Origin: SZUA-36 sp963759155
GTDB taxonomy: Bacteria > Pseudomonadota > Gammaproteobacteria > Xanthomonadales > SZUA-36
Assembly: GCA_963759155.1 (NCBI GenBank)
Contig: CAVWXX010000019.1
Coordinates: forward strand, 62,001 to 126,000
Direction: 5' to 3'
DNA length: 64,000 nt
Part shown: positions 17,994 to 26,973 of the stretch, piece by piece
Layout of the letters: each line of letters opens with the position of its first letter
Numbering within the stretch: position 1 is the first letter of the stretch
Notes under the pieces: generated by a model
Told to the model about the DNA's origin: nothing
The model's input: only the letters and a program-made list of their open reading frames with translations
Database searches by the model: none
Position numbers and translations under genes: made by a program

Positions 17994-20900
17994 GTGAATA
18001 CTACCGCCAATACTCCGCTATCCCAGGCCCGCCTTGTCCTGCGTCAGAGCAAGCATGCGGATGAAAGCAAGATGGCTGCCGACCTGCTGGAAGATTTTCC
18101 GCTGAAACAAGGGGCGCGTGACGACATCGTTAAAACAGCACATGCCATCGTTACCCAATCGAGGGACATGAGTGCAGAGCGCGGCACATTGGATGCTTTC
18201 ATGCAGGAATTCGGGCTTTCCAACCAGGAGGGCGTGGCCCTGATGTGCCTGGCAGAAGCACTTTTGCGTATCCCGAATGCGGAAACCCAGGATGCCTTGA
18301 TCGTGGAAAAAATCGCCTCGGGAAACTGGGCCGATCACCGTGGCAGTTCACATGACCTGTTTGTCAACGCCGGTGTGTGGGCGCTGATGCTGACCGGTGG
18401 TGTCATCAAGCTGGATAAAAACATTACACGTGATGCCGCCAGTTGGACTAAATCCACTGTCGCCAGGCTGAGCGGACCGGTCATTCGTAAGGCCGTAATG
18501 CAGGCCATGCGCATCATGGGACATCAGTTTGTATTTGGCCGCACCATCAAAGAGGCCCTGAAGCAGCGGGCAAAACGCGATGCCGACTCACGGCTTTTTT
18601 CATTCGATATGCTGGGTGAAGGCGCACGGACTGCTGCAGATGCCGAGCGCCATCAAAGTCTCTACCGCCAGGTCATTCAAGATGTTGGACATGCGATCAA
18701 GGATGAAGGGGACGATATAATCGCCAACCGATCTTCCGTATCGATCAAACTGTCCGCGTTGCACCCGCGCTATGAGGCCGTCAAAAAGCACCGTGTGATG
18801 ACCGAACTGTTGCCACGTGTAAAAGAGCTGGCGCTGCTGGCCAAAGAACACAGGATGCAGTTGACCATCGATGCCGAGGAAGCAGACCGGCTGGACATCT
18901 CGCTGGATCTTTTTGAGTCACTGGTACGTGACCCCGACCTGGATGGCTGGCAAGGGCTTGGCCTGGTAGTTCAGGCCTATCAAAAGCGCGGACCCGCGTT
19001 GATTGACTGGATGATTGCGCTGGCCGAGGAAACCGGACGGCATTTCCCGACACGCCTGGTCAAGGGCGCCTATTGGGACTCCGAAATCAAACACACCCAG
19101 GAATTGGGCCTGGCAGACTACCCGGTCTGGACCCGCAAGGTCACCACTGACCTGTGTTACCTCGACTGCGCCAGGCGTATGTTGGCAGCACCACACGCTT
19201 TTTACCCCCAGTTTGCGACGCATAATGCCCATTCCCTGGCGGCAGTGGCCAAAATGGGAGAAGGCGCCGTCATGGAGTTCCAGCGTTTACATGGTATGGG
19301 CGGCCTGCTCTACAAATCCGCTGAAAAAGTGATCAAGAACATGCCAAATGTGCGTGTTTATGCACCGGTTGGCGCCCATGAAGACTTGCTGCCCTACCTG
19401 GTACGCCGTCTATTGGAAAACGGCGCCAACTCGAGTTTTGTGAACCGTTTCATGGATGCCGATGTACCGATTGAGGATGTCGTCAGTGACCCGGTCAGCG
19501 CTGTTGCAGCCATGACTGACAAACGCCACACCGGTATTCCCGTGCCTTTAGACCTGTACGGCGACAGGAAGAATTCTGGCGGTCTTGATCTCGCAGATCC
19601 GCTTGCAACCGAGGCACTCCTGGAGGAACTCAAGCAGCAATCATCTGTGACTTACGATGCCCCATCCATTGTCTGTGGCAAGGAAGTGGGTGGTGAGGAA
19701 ATCCTGGTTAAGTCCCCGGCAGACCGGAATATTGTTGTTGGTACGACCAGGCATGCGGAAGACGGCGATATCGACCGTGCACTGGATGCCGCAGTCAATG
19801 CCCAAAAGACCTGGGATGCCGTCGGTGGTCGAGGCCGTGCGGAAATTCTTGAACGACTGGCAGACCTGATTGAAGCGCACCGTGTGCCGCTGCTCGATTT
19901 GCTGGCCCGTGAGGCAGGCAGGGTGATCGCGGATGGTATATCCGAGATCCGCGAAGCCGCTGATTTTTGTCGCTATTACGCCTTGCAGGCGCGTCGTAAC
20001 TTTGCCGAACCGCAGGTGCTCAAGTCACCCACCGGTGAAAGCAACAAGCTCTCGCTGCATGGACGTGGTGTGTTTTTCTGTATTTCTCCATGGAACTTCC
20101 CACTGGCGATCTTTACCGGTCAGGTAACCGCAGCACTGGCTGCAGGAAATGCCGTTATTGCAAAACCCGCTGACCCGACACCGCTGGTGGGTGCCTATGC
20201 GATCCGCCTGATGCACGAAGCCGGCATACCGACGGATGTGTTACATCTGCTTTACGGACGCGGTTCGAAAATGGGTGCAAAAGTGGTTTCTGACGAGCGC
20301 ATCATCGGCGTGGCGCTGACCGGTTCAACCGGTACTGCACAGACCATCAACCAGGCACTGGCTGCCAAGAAAGGCCCTATCAACACCCTCATCGCCGAAA
20401 CCGGTGGTCAGAATGTCATGATTGTGGACTCCTCCGCCCTGCCGGAACAGGTCACGGACGATGTTTTGACATCAGCCTTTTCCTCAGCCGGCCAACGTTG
20501 TTCGGCATTGCGGGTGCTCTATCTGCAAGACAGTATCGCCGACAAGGTTATCGGTATGTTGAAGGGAGCACTGGCCGAACGCCAGATCGGAGACCCATTG
20601 GAGCTTGCCACCGATATCGGCCCTGTTATCAACCTGGGTTCGCGTAATGGACTGGAAAAACACATTGACCGGATGCACAAGGAAGCCAAACTGATTGCCA
20701 GGGGCAAGGTGCCCGATGATCTTGAAAATGGCACGTACCTCGCGCCGCATATATTTGAAATCCCCGCCCTCTCCACGCTCAAGGATGAAGAGTTTGGTCC
20801 GATCCTGCATGTGATCCGTTATAAACACGGTGATATCAACAAGGTGATGGCCGACATCGGTGATACAGGTTTTGGTCTGACCTTCGGCGTGCATTCCCGT

Positions 20901-21149
20901 ATTGAAGGTTACTGGCTTGACCTGTTCGCGAAAAATGCCGTCGGTAATACCTATGTCAACCGCAATATGATCGGCGCCGTTGTTGGTGTTCAACCCTTCG
21001 GTGGTATGGGCTTATCCGGCACAGGGCCCAAAGCTGGCGGACCACATTACCTGTTACGTTTTGCCAATGAAAAGGTACTGACCATCAATACCGCGGCGAT
21101 TGGCGGTAATACAGAGTTATTCAGGTTGAATGAGTCTGACCTCGGGTGA
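17994..21149 (+). CDS. putA: Bifunctional proline dehydrogenase / P5C dehydrogenase
   Basis: Oxidises proline to P5C (FAD, electrons to quinone) and P5C to glutamate (NAD). The GTG at 17994 has a GAGG site nine bases upstream and is preferred to the TTG at 17979, giving ~1051 residues. The N-terminal ribbon-helix-helix repressor domain of enteric PutA is absent. The proline dehydrogenase barrel spans about residues 120-530 (VSIKLSALHPRYE, LTIDAEEADRL, RLVKGAYWD). The aldehyde dehydrogenase part spans about 560-1040, with ISPWNFPLAIF, catalytic Glu in AETGGQN and catalytic Cys in SAGQRCSALR. Divergent from an Lrp-type regulator. Confidence 0.95.
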   Translation: MNTTANTPLSQARLVLRQSKHADESKMAADLLEDFPLKQGARDDIVKTAHAIVTQSRDMSAERGTLDAFMQEFGLSNQEGVALMCLAEALLRIPNAETQDALIVEKIASGNWADHRGSSHDLFVNAGVWALMLTGGVIKLDKNITRDAASWTKSTVARLSGPVIRKAVMQAMRIMGHQFVFGRTIKEALKQRAKRDADSRLFSFDMLGEGARTAADAERHQSLYRQVIQDVGHAIKDEGDDIIANRSSVSIKLSALHPRYEAVKKHRVMTELLPRVKELALLAKEHRMQLTIDAEEADRLDISLDLFESLVRDPDLDGWQGLGLVVQAYQKRGPALIDWMIALAEETGRHFPTRLVKGAYWDSEIKHTQELGLADYPVWTRKVTTDLCYLDCARRMLAAPHAFYPQFATHNAHSLAAVAKMGEGAVMEFQRLHGMGGLLYKSAEKVIKNMPNVRVYAPVGAHEDLLPYLVRRLLENGANSSFVNRFMDADVPIEDVVSDPVSAVAAMTDKRHTGIPVPLDLYGDRKNSGGLDLADPLATEALLEELKQQSSVTYDAPSIVCGKEVGGEEILVKSPADRNIVVGTTRHAEDGDIDRALDAAVNAQKTWDAVGGRGRAEILERLADLIEAHRVPLLDLLAREAGRVIADGISEIREAADFCRYYALQARRNFAEPQVLKSPTGESNKLSLHGRGVFFCISPWNFPLAIFTGQVTAALAAGNAVIAKPADPTPLVGAYAIRLMHEAGIPTDVLHLLYGRGSKMGAKVVSDERIIGVALTGSTGTAQTINQALAAKKGPINTLIAETGGQNVMIVDSSALPEQVTDDVLTSAFSSAGQRCSALRVLYLQDSIADKVIGMLKGALAERQIGDPLELATDIGPVINLGSRNGLEKHIDRMHKEAKLIARGKVPDDLENGTYLAPHIFEIPALSTLKDEEFGPILHVIRYKHGDINKVMADIGDTGFGLTFGVHSRIEGYWLDLFAKNAVGNTYVNRNMIGAVVGVQPFGGMGLSGTGPKAGGPHYLLRFANEKVLTINTAAIGGNTELFRLNESDLG

Positions 21150-21160
21150 AATCTTAACGA

Positions 21161-21766
21161 TTAAACGCCCTGCATTTTGCTTTCTACAATTTTTAGAAAA
21201 TCGATGGTGTCCTGGTCTTTAACCAGGGCGCCATCAAACTCGCTTGTGTAGATGGCTTTCAATTCTTCCAGGCCGAGGTAGGCGGGGTGATGCACTTCGG
21301 CGATGGACGCATAATGAAACTCGGCGCCGTCCTTCCTGATATTAAGCGAGTAAACATGAATAACCGGCTTGATCGAGCCAATATCCCCGAAAACTGAATG
21401 GACTGCTGAAAAATCAGACAAGGGGTCAAGTTCGCCCATATAGTGATGGTGTTTCTCGATGAGCCATCCATTTTCCTTAAACACGATACCGATGGATTGC
21501 CCGTCGATGATCGCCTCATGTTCTTTCTTAAATGGCGTTTCAATCACGGCCGGGTACATAACCACCGCAAAAGTCCGGTTTGTTTTTACGCCGGCGTCCG
21601 TACTGAAGAGGTTGGAAACCCTTATCCTGAGGCCGTTCTCGACCACTTCGATTCCATAACTTCCAAATTTCAGGCGAATTCTGTCACTGTTCGCCAAATC
21701 GGAAATCTGATTTTCCCCGACTGGAGTTCCGACTTGATTTGTATTGGCCGTATCACTCGCAAACAT
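21161..21766 (-). CDS. Conserved-looking cytosolic protein of unknown function
   Basis: The frame opens at 21826, but the first 20 residues (rich in Cys/Arg) look non-coding; the ATG at 21766 (MFASDTANT) gives ~201 residues. No signal peptide or membrane helix. Motifs such as KFGSYGIEVVENGLRIRVSN, FKKEHEAIIDGQSIGIVFKE and SIAEVHHPAYLGLEELK suggest a folded alpha/beta protein. I do not recognise the family. It sits between convergent putA and the upstream, same-strand glutamine synthetase gene. Confidence 0.6.
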   Translation of the reverse strand: MFASDTANTNQVGTPVGENQISDLANSDRIRLKFGSYGIEVVENGLRIRVSNLFSTDAGVKTNRTFAVVMYPAVIETPFKKEHEAIIDGQSIGIVFKENGWLIEKHHHYMGELDPLSDFSAVHSVFGDIGSIKPVIHVYSLNIRKDGAEFHYASIAEVHHPAYLGLEELKAIYTSEFDGALVKDQDTIDFLKIVESKMQGV

Positions 21767-21872
21767 GAAATCGAACTCAGTTAATAGCAGAGCGCGTACT
21801 TTACTACAGCGCCGTTCCACGTGCATGTTTGTTGAACAAAATGCAGCTTAAGGTTACCCATTCCCACATAAA

Positions 21873-23297
21873 CTAAAGGCTGTAGTACAGGTTCATCTCG
21901 AAGGGGTGCGGCCGGTTACGAACAGCGATCACCTCCTTCATTTTTTCTTCTATCCAGCTATCTATCAACTCCTGGTTAAAGACACCACCGGCCATCAGGT
22001 AATCATGGTCATCTTTTAGTGCCTCCAGCGCCTCCTCCAAAGAAGCAGGAATGGATGCAAGGCGGGACTGCTGCGCTTCCGGCCAGTCGAAAATATTATC
22101 GTCATGAGGACCGTAACCGTTTTCTTCACTGGGCAGGATACGCTTGTTGATACCATCCAGGCCCGCCATCAACAACGCGCTCATAGCGAGGTAGTAATTG
22201 CAGGTCCCGTCACCTGTTCGAAATTCAATTCGCTTGGCATCTTCAGAGGTCGCATACTTGGGAATTCGGATTGCCGCACTGCGATTGGCGAGGCCAAAGA
22301 ACAGCTTAACCGGGGCTTCAAAGCCCGGTAACAGGCGTTTATACGAATTGGTGCTCGGGTTGGTGAATGCCGCCAGGGAACGGCCGTGCTTCAAAATGCC
22401 ACCGATGAAACACAGGGCCTGTTCGGACAGGTCTGCATAAGCCCCCTTCTGATAGAAAACATTCCGCCCTTGTTTACGCAGCTGAATATGAAAATGCATG
22501 CCATTACCCGGTTCGTCGTACAGTGGTTTTGGCATAAATGTGGCAGTCAGGTTATGCGTCAGTGCACAATTGTGGATGACATCTTTCACGTACATCATCT
22601 TGTCGGTAATCAACTCGAAAGGAAGTAGTTCCGTTTCGATTTCCTGTTGTCCCGAAAGACCCACTTCATGATGATGATAGCGGATCGGGCACCCTATTCC
22701 CTCGATCAGTTGAACCATATCCTCTCGTACGTGCGCATATTTATCGAAGGGTGTGTCGATGTGATAACCCTTGCGGTGTGCAACAGCTGTACCATCAGCA
22801 TCAAGATAGCCACCGGGCAGGTCGTCCTTATTTTCAGCCGAGGTAAATTTATAACCGGCACTGTACTTGCCGTTATTGATAACCGCTTCATTGAAAAGAT
22901 AGAACTCGAACTCCGGCACCCACAAGGATTCGTCTGCGATGCCACTGTCGATCATGTACGCTTGAGCGCGACTGGCCACTGTTCTTGGGTCTTTATTCAC
23001 CCCTTCGCGGGTATCAGCATCACAGATGTAACTTAACATTCTCAGGGTCGGAGTTCTCGCAAATGGGTCCATAACCGCCGTGGCCGTGTCGGGGATCAGC
23101 ACCATATCGCCGGCCTCCACCGACTTCATTCCCGGAATACTTGAACCATCGAATGGAATACCGTGTTTAAGTACGTGCTCCAGCCTTCTTGGCGGGAATG
23201 TGATGTGATACCAGTTACCGATCAAATCGGCATACTTCAGATCAATCGCAGTGACATCGTGTTTTTCGATCAGTTCTTTAATATTACCCAGATTCAT
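21873..23297 (-). CDS. glnA: Type I glutamine synthetase without the usual adenylylation tyrosine
   Basis: Makes glutamine from glutamate, ammonia and ATP. The ATG at 23297 follows an excellent GGAGG site, giving 474 residues. Family motifs are FDGSSIPGM, the metal-binding PEFEFYLF, HHEVGLSGQQEIE, NGMHFHIQL, NRSAAIRIP and RTGDGTCNYYLAMSALLMAG. The adenylylation site, normally NLYDLP in proteobacteria, reads NIFDWP, so the target Tyr is Phe403 and control by GlnE is not expected. The N-terminus also differs from enteric GlnA. It may be a second, possibly transferred, glutamine synthetase. The DUF885 gene ends 15 bases upstream. Confidence 0.92.
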   Translation of the reverse strand: MNLGNIKELIEKHDVTAIDLKYADLIGNWYHITFPPRRLEHVLKHGIPFDGSSIPGMKSVEAGDMVLIPDTATAVMDPFARTPTLRMLSYICDADTREGVNKDPRTVASRAQAYMIDSGIADESLWVPEFEFYLFNEAVINNGKYSAGYKFTSAENKDDLPGGYLDADGTAVAHRKGYHIDTPFDKYAHVREDMVQLIEGIGCPIRYHHHEVGLSGQQEIETELLPFELITDKMMYVKDVIHNCALTHNLTATFMPKPLYDEPGNGMHFHIQLRKQGRNVFYQKGAYADLSEQALCFIGGILKHGRSLAAFTNPSTNSYKRLLPGFEAPVKLFFGLANRSAAIRIPKYATSEDAKRIEFRTGDGTCNYYLAMSALLMAGLDGINKRILPSEENGYGPHDDNIFDWPEAQQSRLASIPASLEEALEALKDDHDYLMAGGVFNQELIDSWIEEKMKEVIAVRNRPHPFEMNLYYSL

Positions 23298-23312
23298 ATT
23301 CACCTCCACCGA

Positions 23313-25079
23313 TTACTGCTGGATGATCTCTTTCAACGCTCCCATTGGGACCGACCCTGTCTTGAGCACAGAATCGACAAAATCCCTCTGTACAAAATTC
23401 TCACCCAGGCGGTGTTTCTCTTCCTGCCAAAGTGTTTCGAAAACGTGAAACCCCACAAAGTAGGTGGTTAACTGCAAAGACAGGTACAAACCGGATACAC
23501 GATCCCACAAATTATCCGCAAACTGTGCCGGCAGCAAACCCCGCGTACTGGCAAATTCTATCACCTGGTCCCTGTTCCAGCCTTGCGTGTGTACCATGAC
23601 GCTGATATAGGCGCGTGTTGCATTCTCCAGGCGTTTTCGCAAATGGGCGAGACGGGTCAGTTTATTACCATCGCCCCAACCTGCTTCCAGCATCAATATC
23701 TCGCTGAATGATGCCCAGCCCTCTGCATAATACGGATTGGAGAATAAGCCCCGGACTTCGCTCGCGTTCAACAAGCCCACGATGCCCTGCATCGCGTGAC
23801 CGGGAAAAATCTCGTGCGCGATGATCATCCTGTTGAAATGATTATTAAACGACCGGTAGAAACCTTCCTTTGCATCCTCCGGCTCTTCATCGGGAATGGA
23901 CGGCAGGTAAAGCAATGTTTTCGCATCGGGATCAAAGGGGCCGGGTGGAAAGACGCCACCGATCCTGGCACCTGGCAAATGCGGCGGCATCAGATCGACG
24001 ATGACGCCGCGATTCGCGGGCACGGTTGCAAAATCACTTTTAACCACGAACTCAATAGACGCTTCAGTTTCCGCTTTGAATACACGCAGAAAATCCTGAC
24101 GATTATTCTCGCGGTCTTCCTCCATGGCAGCCAGGGCCGCATCGAGTAAAGCCAAACCTTGGGGCGCATCCCCTTCCCTTTCCCCTTCATCCCACCAGGC
24201 CGCTGCCAACTCAAGCATCAACTCACGCACCCGGTCAATTTCCTTCAAAGCGATAACCGGCAGGGTTTCCGGCGTCGCGCTGTTGTCTGAAAAAATCGCT
24301 AGTTTGCGTGTATACACCTCGGGGCCAAACTTGTCAGGTATGGTGGCAACCGGTAACACCTTGTCCCGGATATGGTCTGCCAGTTCGTGCATTTTCAATG
24401 TGGACTGCTGAACAGCCTTAGCCAAGGCTTCGATATCCCCTTCCTTGGTCCAGGGGTCTGATGAAGACAACAATTTGTTTTCGTAATAATCAATGGTTCT
24501 TTGCAGGGACTCCAACGCACTCTGGCTTCGACCTGGGTTACCATTTTTTAAGTTATCAATACCCAGTTGGCACAAAGCAGCAACGCCTGCCAATCTTGTA
24601 ACCACCGCCTTGCGTTTCTCAGCCGGGCTTAATTTCTCCGACATGAGTACATAGCTCAATGCCTGGGAAATTTTCCCCGTGTACCACTGGGGTTGCTGAG
24701 AAAGCGGCTTATCCTGCTCCCACAGCTCAAGCTCAAGCCGAATCTGGCGAAGCAACACCTGTGCATCAACGCGGTCGTTTAAGGGTGCATTATCGGGCGT
24801 AGACAACAGGCTTTTTTCAGCCAAATGGTTCAAAGCCAGCCAGTCCTCAACCTTTGAATTTGAAAAGTCTTCAAAACGCCAGGCAGATGCCTTATCACCC
24901 TCACCGAAGGCTGCACTCGGATAGAAGGTTTTCCAGTTGTCGATATAGACTTCAATGACTTTTTGAGTTTGTGCATGTAATGAAGCAGCCCAAAACAACA
25001 GGGCAGAAGCCAGTAGCCACTTACCAATCGAGCTGAAACGACCACGGGTAAAGAACCCTTTCAGACCACTGTGATTCAA
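23313..25079 (-). CDS. Exported DUF885-family metallopeptidase-like protein
   Basis: 588 residues with a signal peptide (hydrophobic stretch about residues 20-36, cut near LHA). The body matches the DUF885 family: a HExxPGH zinc site (HEIFPGHAMQ, about residue 423), YAEGWASFSEILML supplying the downstream Glu, and the helical C-terminal half (TYFVGFHVFETLW). Related proteins are thought to be zinc peptidases of the periplasm or outer surface; activity is not established for most. It is upstream of glnA on the same strand with a 15-base gap, so peptide-derived nitrogen may link the two. Confidence 0.82.
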   Translation of the reverse strand: MNHSGLKGFFTRGRFSSIGKWLLASALLFWAASLHAQTQKVIEVYIDNWKTFYPSAAFGEGDKASAWRFEDFSNSKVEDWLALNHLAEKSLLSTPDNAPLNDRVDAQVLLRQIRLELELWEQDKPLSQQPQWYTGKISQALSYVLMSEKLSPAEKRKAVVTRLAGVAALCQLGIDNLKNGNPGRSQSALESLQRTIDYYENKLLSSSDPWTKEGDIEALAKAVQQSTLKMHELADHIRDKVLPVATIPDKFGPEVYTRKLAIFSDNSATPETLPVIALKEIDRVRELMLELAAAWWDEGEREGDAPQGLALLDAALAAMEEDRENNRQDFLRVFKAETEASIEFVVKSDFATVPANRGVIVDLMPPHLPGARIGGVFPPGPFDPDAKTLLYLPSIPDEEPEDAKEGFYRSFNNHFNRMIIAHEIFPGHAMQGIVGLLNASEVRGLFSNPYYAEGWASFSEILMLEAGWGDGNKLTRLAHLRKRLENATRAYISVMVHTQGWNRDQVIEFASTRGLLPAQFADNLWDRVSGLYLSLQLTTYFVGFHVFETLWQEEKHRLGENFVQRDFVDSVLKTGSVPMGALKEIIQQ

Positions 25080-25200
25080 TTCTATTCTCCATGTACTTTG
25101 CTTGTGACAATGAGATCAGACAATTGGAAGTAACGCAATGATTTGACTGCTGTGCTGCTTAATTAAACACTCCAATCTGACGGACTGGTTTCACGGTCAC
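25080..25200. other. Upstream region of the DUF885 gene
   Basis: Start of an ~820-base stretch without a credible gene (25080-25898). This part should carry the promoter of the minus-strand DUF885-glnA unit; no strong -35/-10 pair stands out. Confidence 0.3.
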
Positions 25201-25391
25201 AATTGATTAGCCGGGATGCCGAGACTCTGCCGTGGCTTATTGCAAAGCTTATTGCATGGCTTACCGGTTTAAAACAATTGATCATTGGGGAAGCCAAGGC
25301 CATGCACTGGCTTGCTTTAAGACTCACAGGTTGAAAACCATTGATCAGTCGGGAAGCCGAGGCTATGCAGTAGCTTACTTCAGGACTCACT
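25201..25391. repeat. Imperfect tandem repeat with 63-bp period
   Basis: Two adjacent 63-base units (25266-25328 and 25329-25391) share most positions (for example ATTGATCA, GGGAAGCC, GACTCAC). A degenerate partial copy starts at 25201. The period is a multiple of three, so open frames on both strands translate as 21-residue repeats, but neither frame has a ribosome site or family resemblance. I treat the block as a non-coding or decayed repeat. Confidence 0.65.
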
Positions 25392-25592
25392 CAAGCACGT
25401 CCTGTGGCGTTCGATACTCGACTCCTGTCTCGACGGTCCTGGAAGTAAGCCACCGCACATCCTCGCCTTTGTGCGAATGCGGGGGTCAATGGTTTCTGGT
25501 AGGCACAGTGTTTGAATCTGAATTTGAAAGTCACGCACTTTTGCGAATGTTTGGACTAGTGATCTCAGAAAGATGCACGTCGTTTGATATTA

Positions 25593-25812
25593 AGCTGGGG
25601 TGTGTATTAACTTATCAGGACCGTGAGCGACATGGATGTCGCGCTCGAGCTTACAGGGATGTACTTGCAGCGAGTCCTGGGAAGTTAATACACATCCCAG
25701 CTCCCCCAACCTTGCAGATTATCGAAAGTAAGGCTTCTGATCCATTCCGCAGGCAGGCTTGGGCACGGCGCCTGTCATGATAAGACAATACACACCCCAG
25801 CACCCCCCACCT
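25593..25812. repeat. Palindromic intergenic repeat element with a duplicated right end
   Basis: The 21 bases at 25593-25613 are the inverted complement, with one mismatch, of 25682-25702. Between them lie smaller hairpins, including CGACAT-GG-ATGTCG at 25629-25642. A second right-end-like sequence occurs at 25787-25812, where AATACACACCCCAG exactly complements 25595-25608. The whole could fold as a large cruciform. It resembles interspersed palindromic elements found between gammaproteobacterial genes; I cannot assign a named family. Confidence 0.65.
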
Positions 25813-25898
25813 AACGACTCCCTCATGATAAAGTGACCAACTATTGCAACCTTCATATTACCTGTAAGAGATCACGCACAGAGAGGCCACTAACACAG

Positions 25899-26966
25899 AT
25901 GAATCTGATGCAACTTCGAAGCAACCTCAGGGATGATTATTCCATCTCAAGAGTCATAAAAGGCGGCTGGCAACTTGCGGGCGGTCACGGGCCTGTTGAC
26001 GAGGCGCAAGCCATTGCCGATATGCGGGAGTTTGTCAGTGCCGGGATCACGACTTTTGATTGCGCGGATATCTATACGGGCGTCGAGGAATTGATCGGTA
26101 AGTTTCTCAAGAAACATCGGCATGAGTTCGCCAGTGGTGAATTGCCACCGGTTCAGGTTCACACCAAGTACGTACCTGATCTTGATGCACTGGCGACCAT
26201 TACCAAAGCGGACACTGAAAAAATCATAGACCGTTCACTAAGACGCCTCGGGGTAGAGAGACTCGACCTGGTGCAGTTTGCGTGGTGGGACTATTCGGTG
26301 CCACGTTATGTTGAGGTTTGTCTTCATCTCGCCGAATTGCAGAAGGCGGGCAAAATCAGGTACATCGGTGCCACAAATTTCAATGTGAAGAGTCTGCGTG
26401 ACATGCTGAATGCGGGTTGCCCGATTATTTCCAACCAGGTTCAGTATTCGGTTCTCGATCGACGTCCGGCCGGACCCATGCAGGAGTTCATCCAGCAACA
26501 TGATATGTCCTACCTCTGCTATGGGTCGGTTGCCGGCGGGTTTCTGACAGAGAAGTATCTCGGTGCAACTGAACGGCAGTACGCTGAAAACAGATCCCTC
26601 GTGAAATACCAGTTGATCATTGACGAAATCGGCGGGTTTGATCAGTTTCAGCATTTGTTGCAGGTTCTGAAAAGCATCGCGGATGAACACGATGTGAGCA
26701 TTGCCGAGGTAGCCGCACAGTATGTTCTGCAACAACATGGGGTAGCCGCCGTCATTATTGGCGCCAGGAACGCCAGGCATCTGCAGAGCCTGCAAAGAAT
26801 GGCCGGGCTGAAACTGGGTACGGCAGAGATCGGGAAAATCCAATCGCTGATCAATAAAGGTAAAGCTGTTCCCGGTGATGTTTATGATATCGAGCGTGAT
26901 CGACATGGCCGGCACGGGCGGATCATGAGGTATAACCTGAACCAGTCGGTCACCCGTTCAAAGTGA
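25899..26966 (+). CDS. Aldo/keto reductase family protein, catalytic His replaced
   Basis: ~355 residues starting at ATG 25899; the frame extends 22 codons upstream without support. A TIM-barrel oxidoreductase: GGWQLAGGHG, FDCADIYTGVEELIG (catalytic Asp and Tyr), VHTKYVPD (catalytic Lys), IRYIGATNFN and VAAVIIGARN for NADP. The usual His of the tetrad, in a VQFHWW-type context, is Ala128 (VQFAWWDYS), so reductase activity may be altered or lost. First gene of the hydroxyproline-type cluster; the permease starts 7 bases after its stop. Its substrate is unknown. Confidence 0.85.
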   Translation: MNLMQLRSNLRDDYSISRVIKGGWQLAGGHGPVDEAQAIADMREFVSAGITTFDCADIYTGVEELIGKFLKKHRHEFASGELPPVQVHTKYVPDLDALATITKADTEKIIDRSLRRLGVERLDLVQFAWWDYSVPRYVEVCLHLAELQKAGKIRYIGATNFNVKSLRDMLNAGCPIISNQVQYSVLDRRPAGPMQEFIQQHDMSYLCYGSVAGGFLTEKYLGATERQYAENRSLVKYQLIIDEIGGFDQFQHLLQVLKSIADEHDVSIAEVAAQYVLQQHGVAAVIIGARNARHLQSLQRMAGLKLGTAEIGKIQSLINKGKAVPGDVYDIERDRHGRHGRIMRYNLNQSVTRSK

Positions 26967-26973
26967 AACAGTA

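Noticed and set aside
25201..25391. CRISPR array
   Set aside because: Units are directly adjacent and diverged along their length, with no unique spacers and no cas genes in the window.
25232..25780. 182-codon plus-strand frame with 21-residue repeats
   Set aside because: No ribosome site or family resemblance; it crosses the tandem and palindromic repeats, and the opposite strand is equally open.
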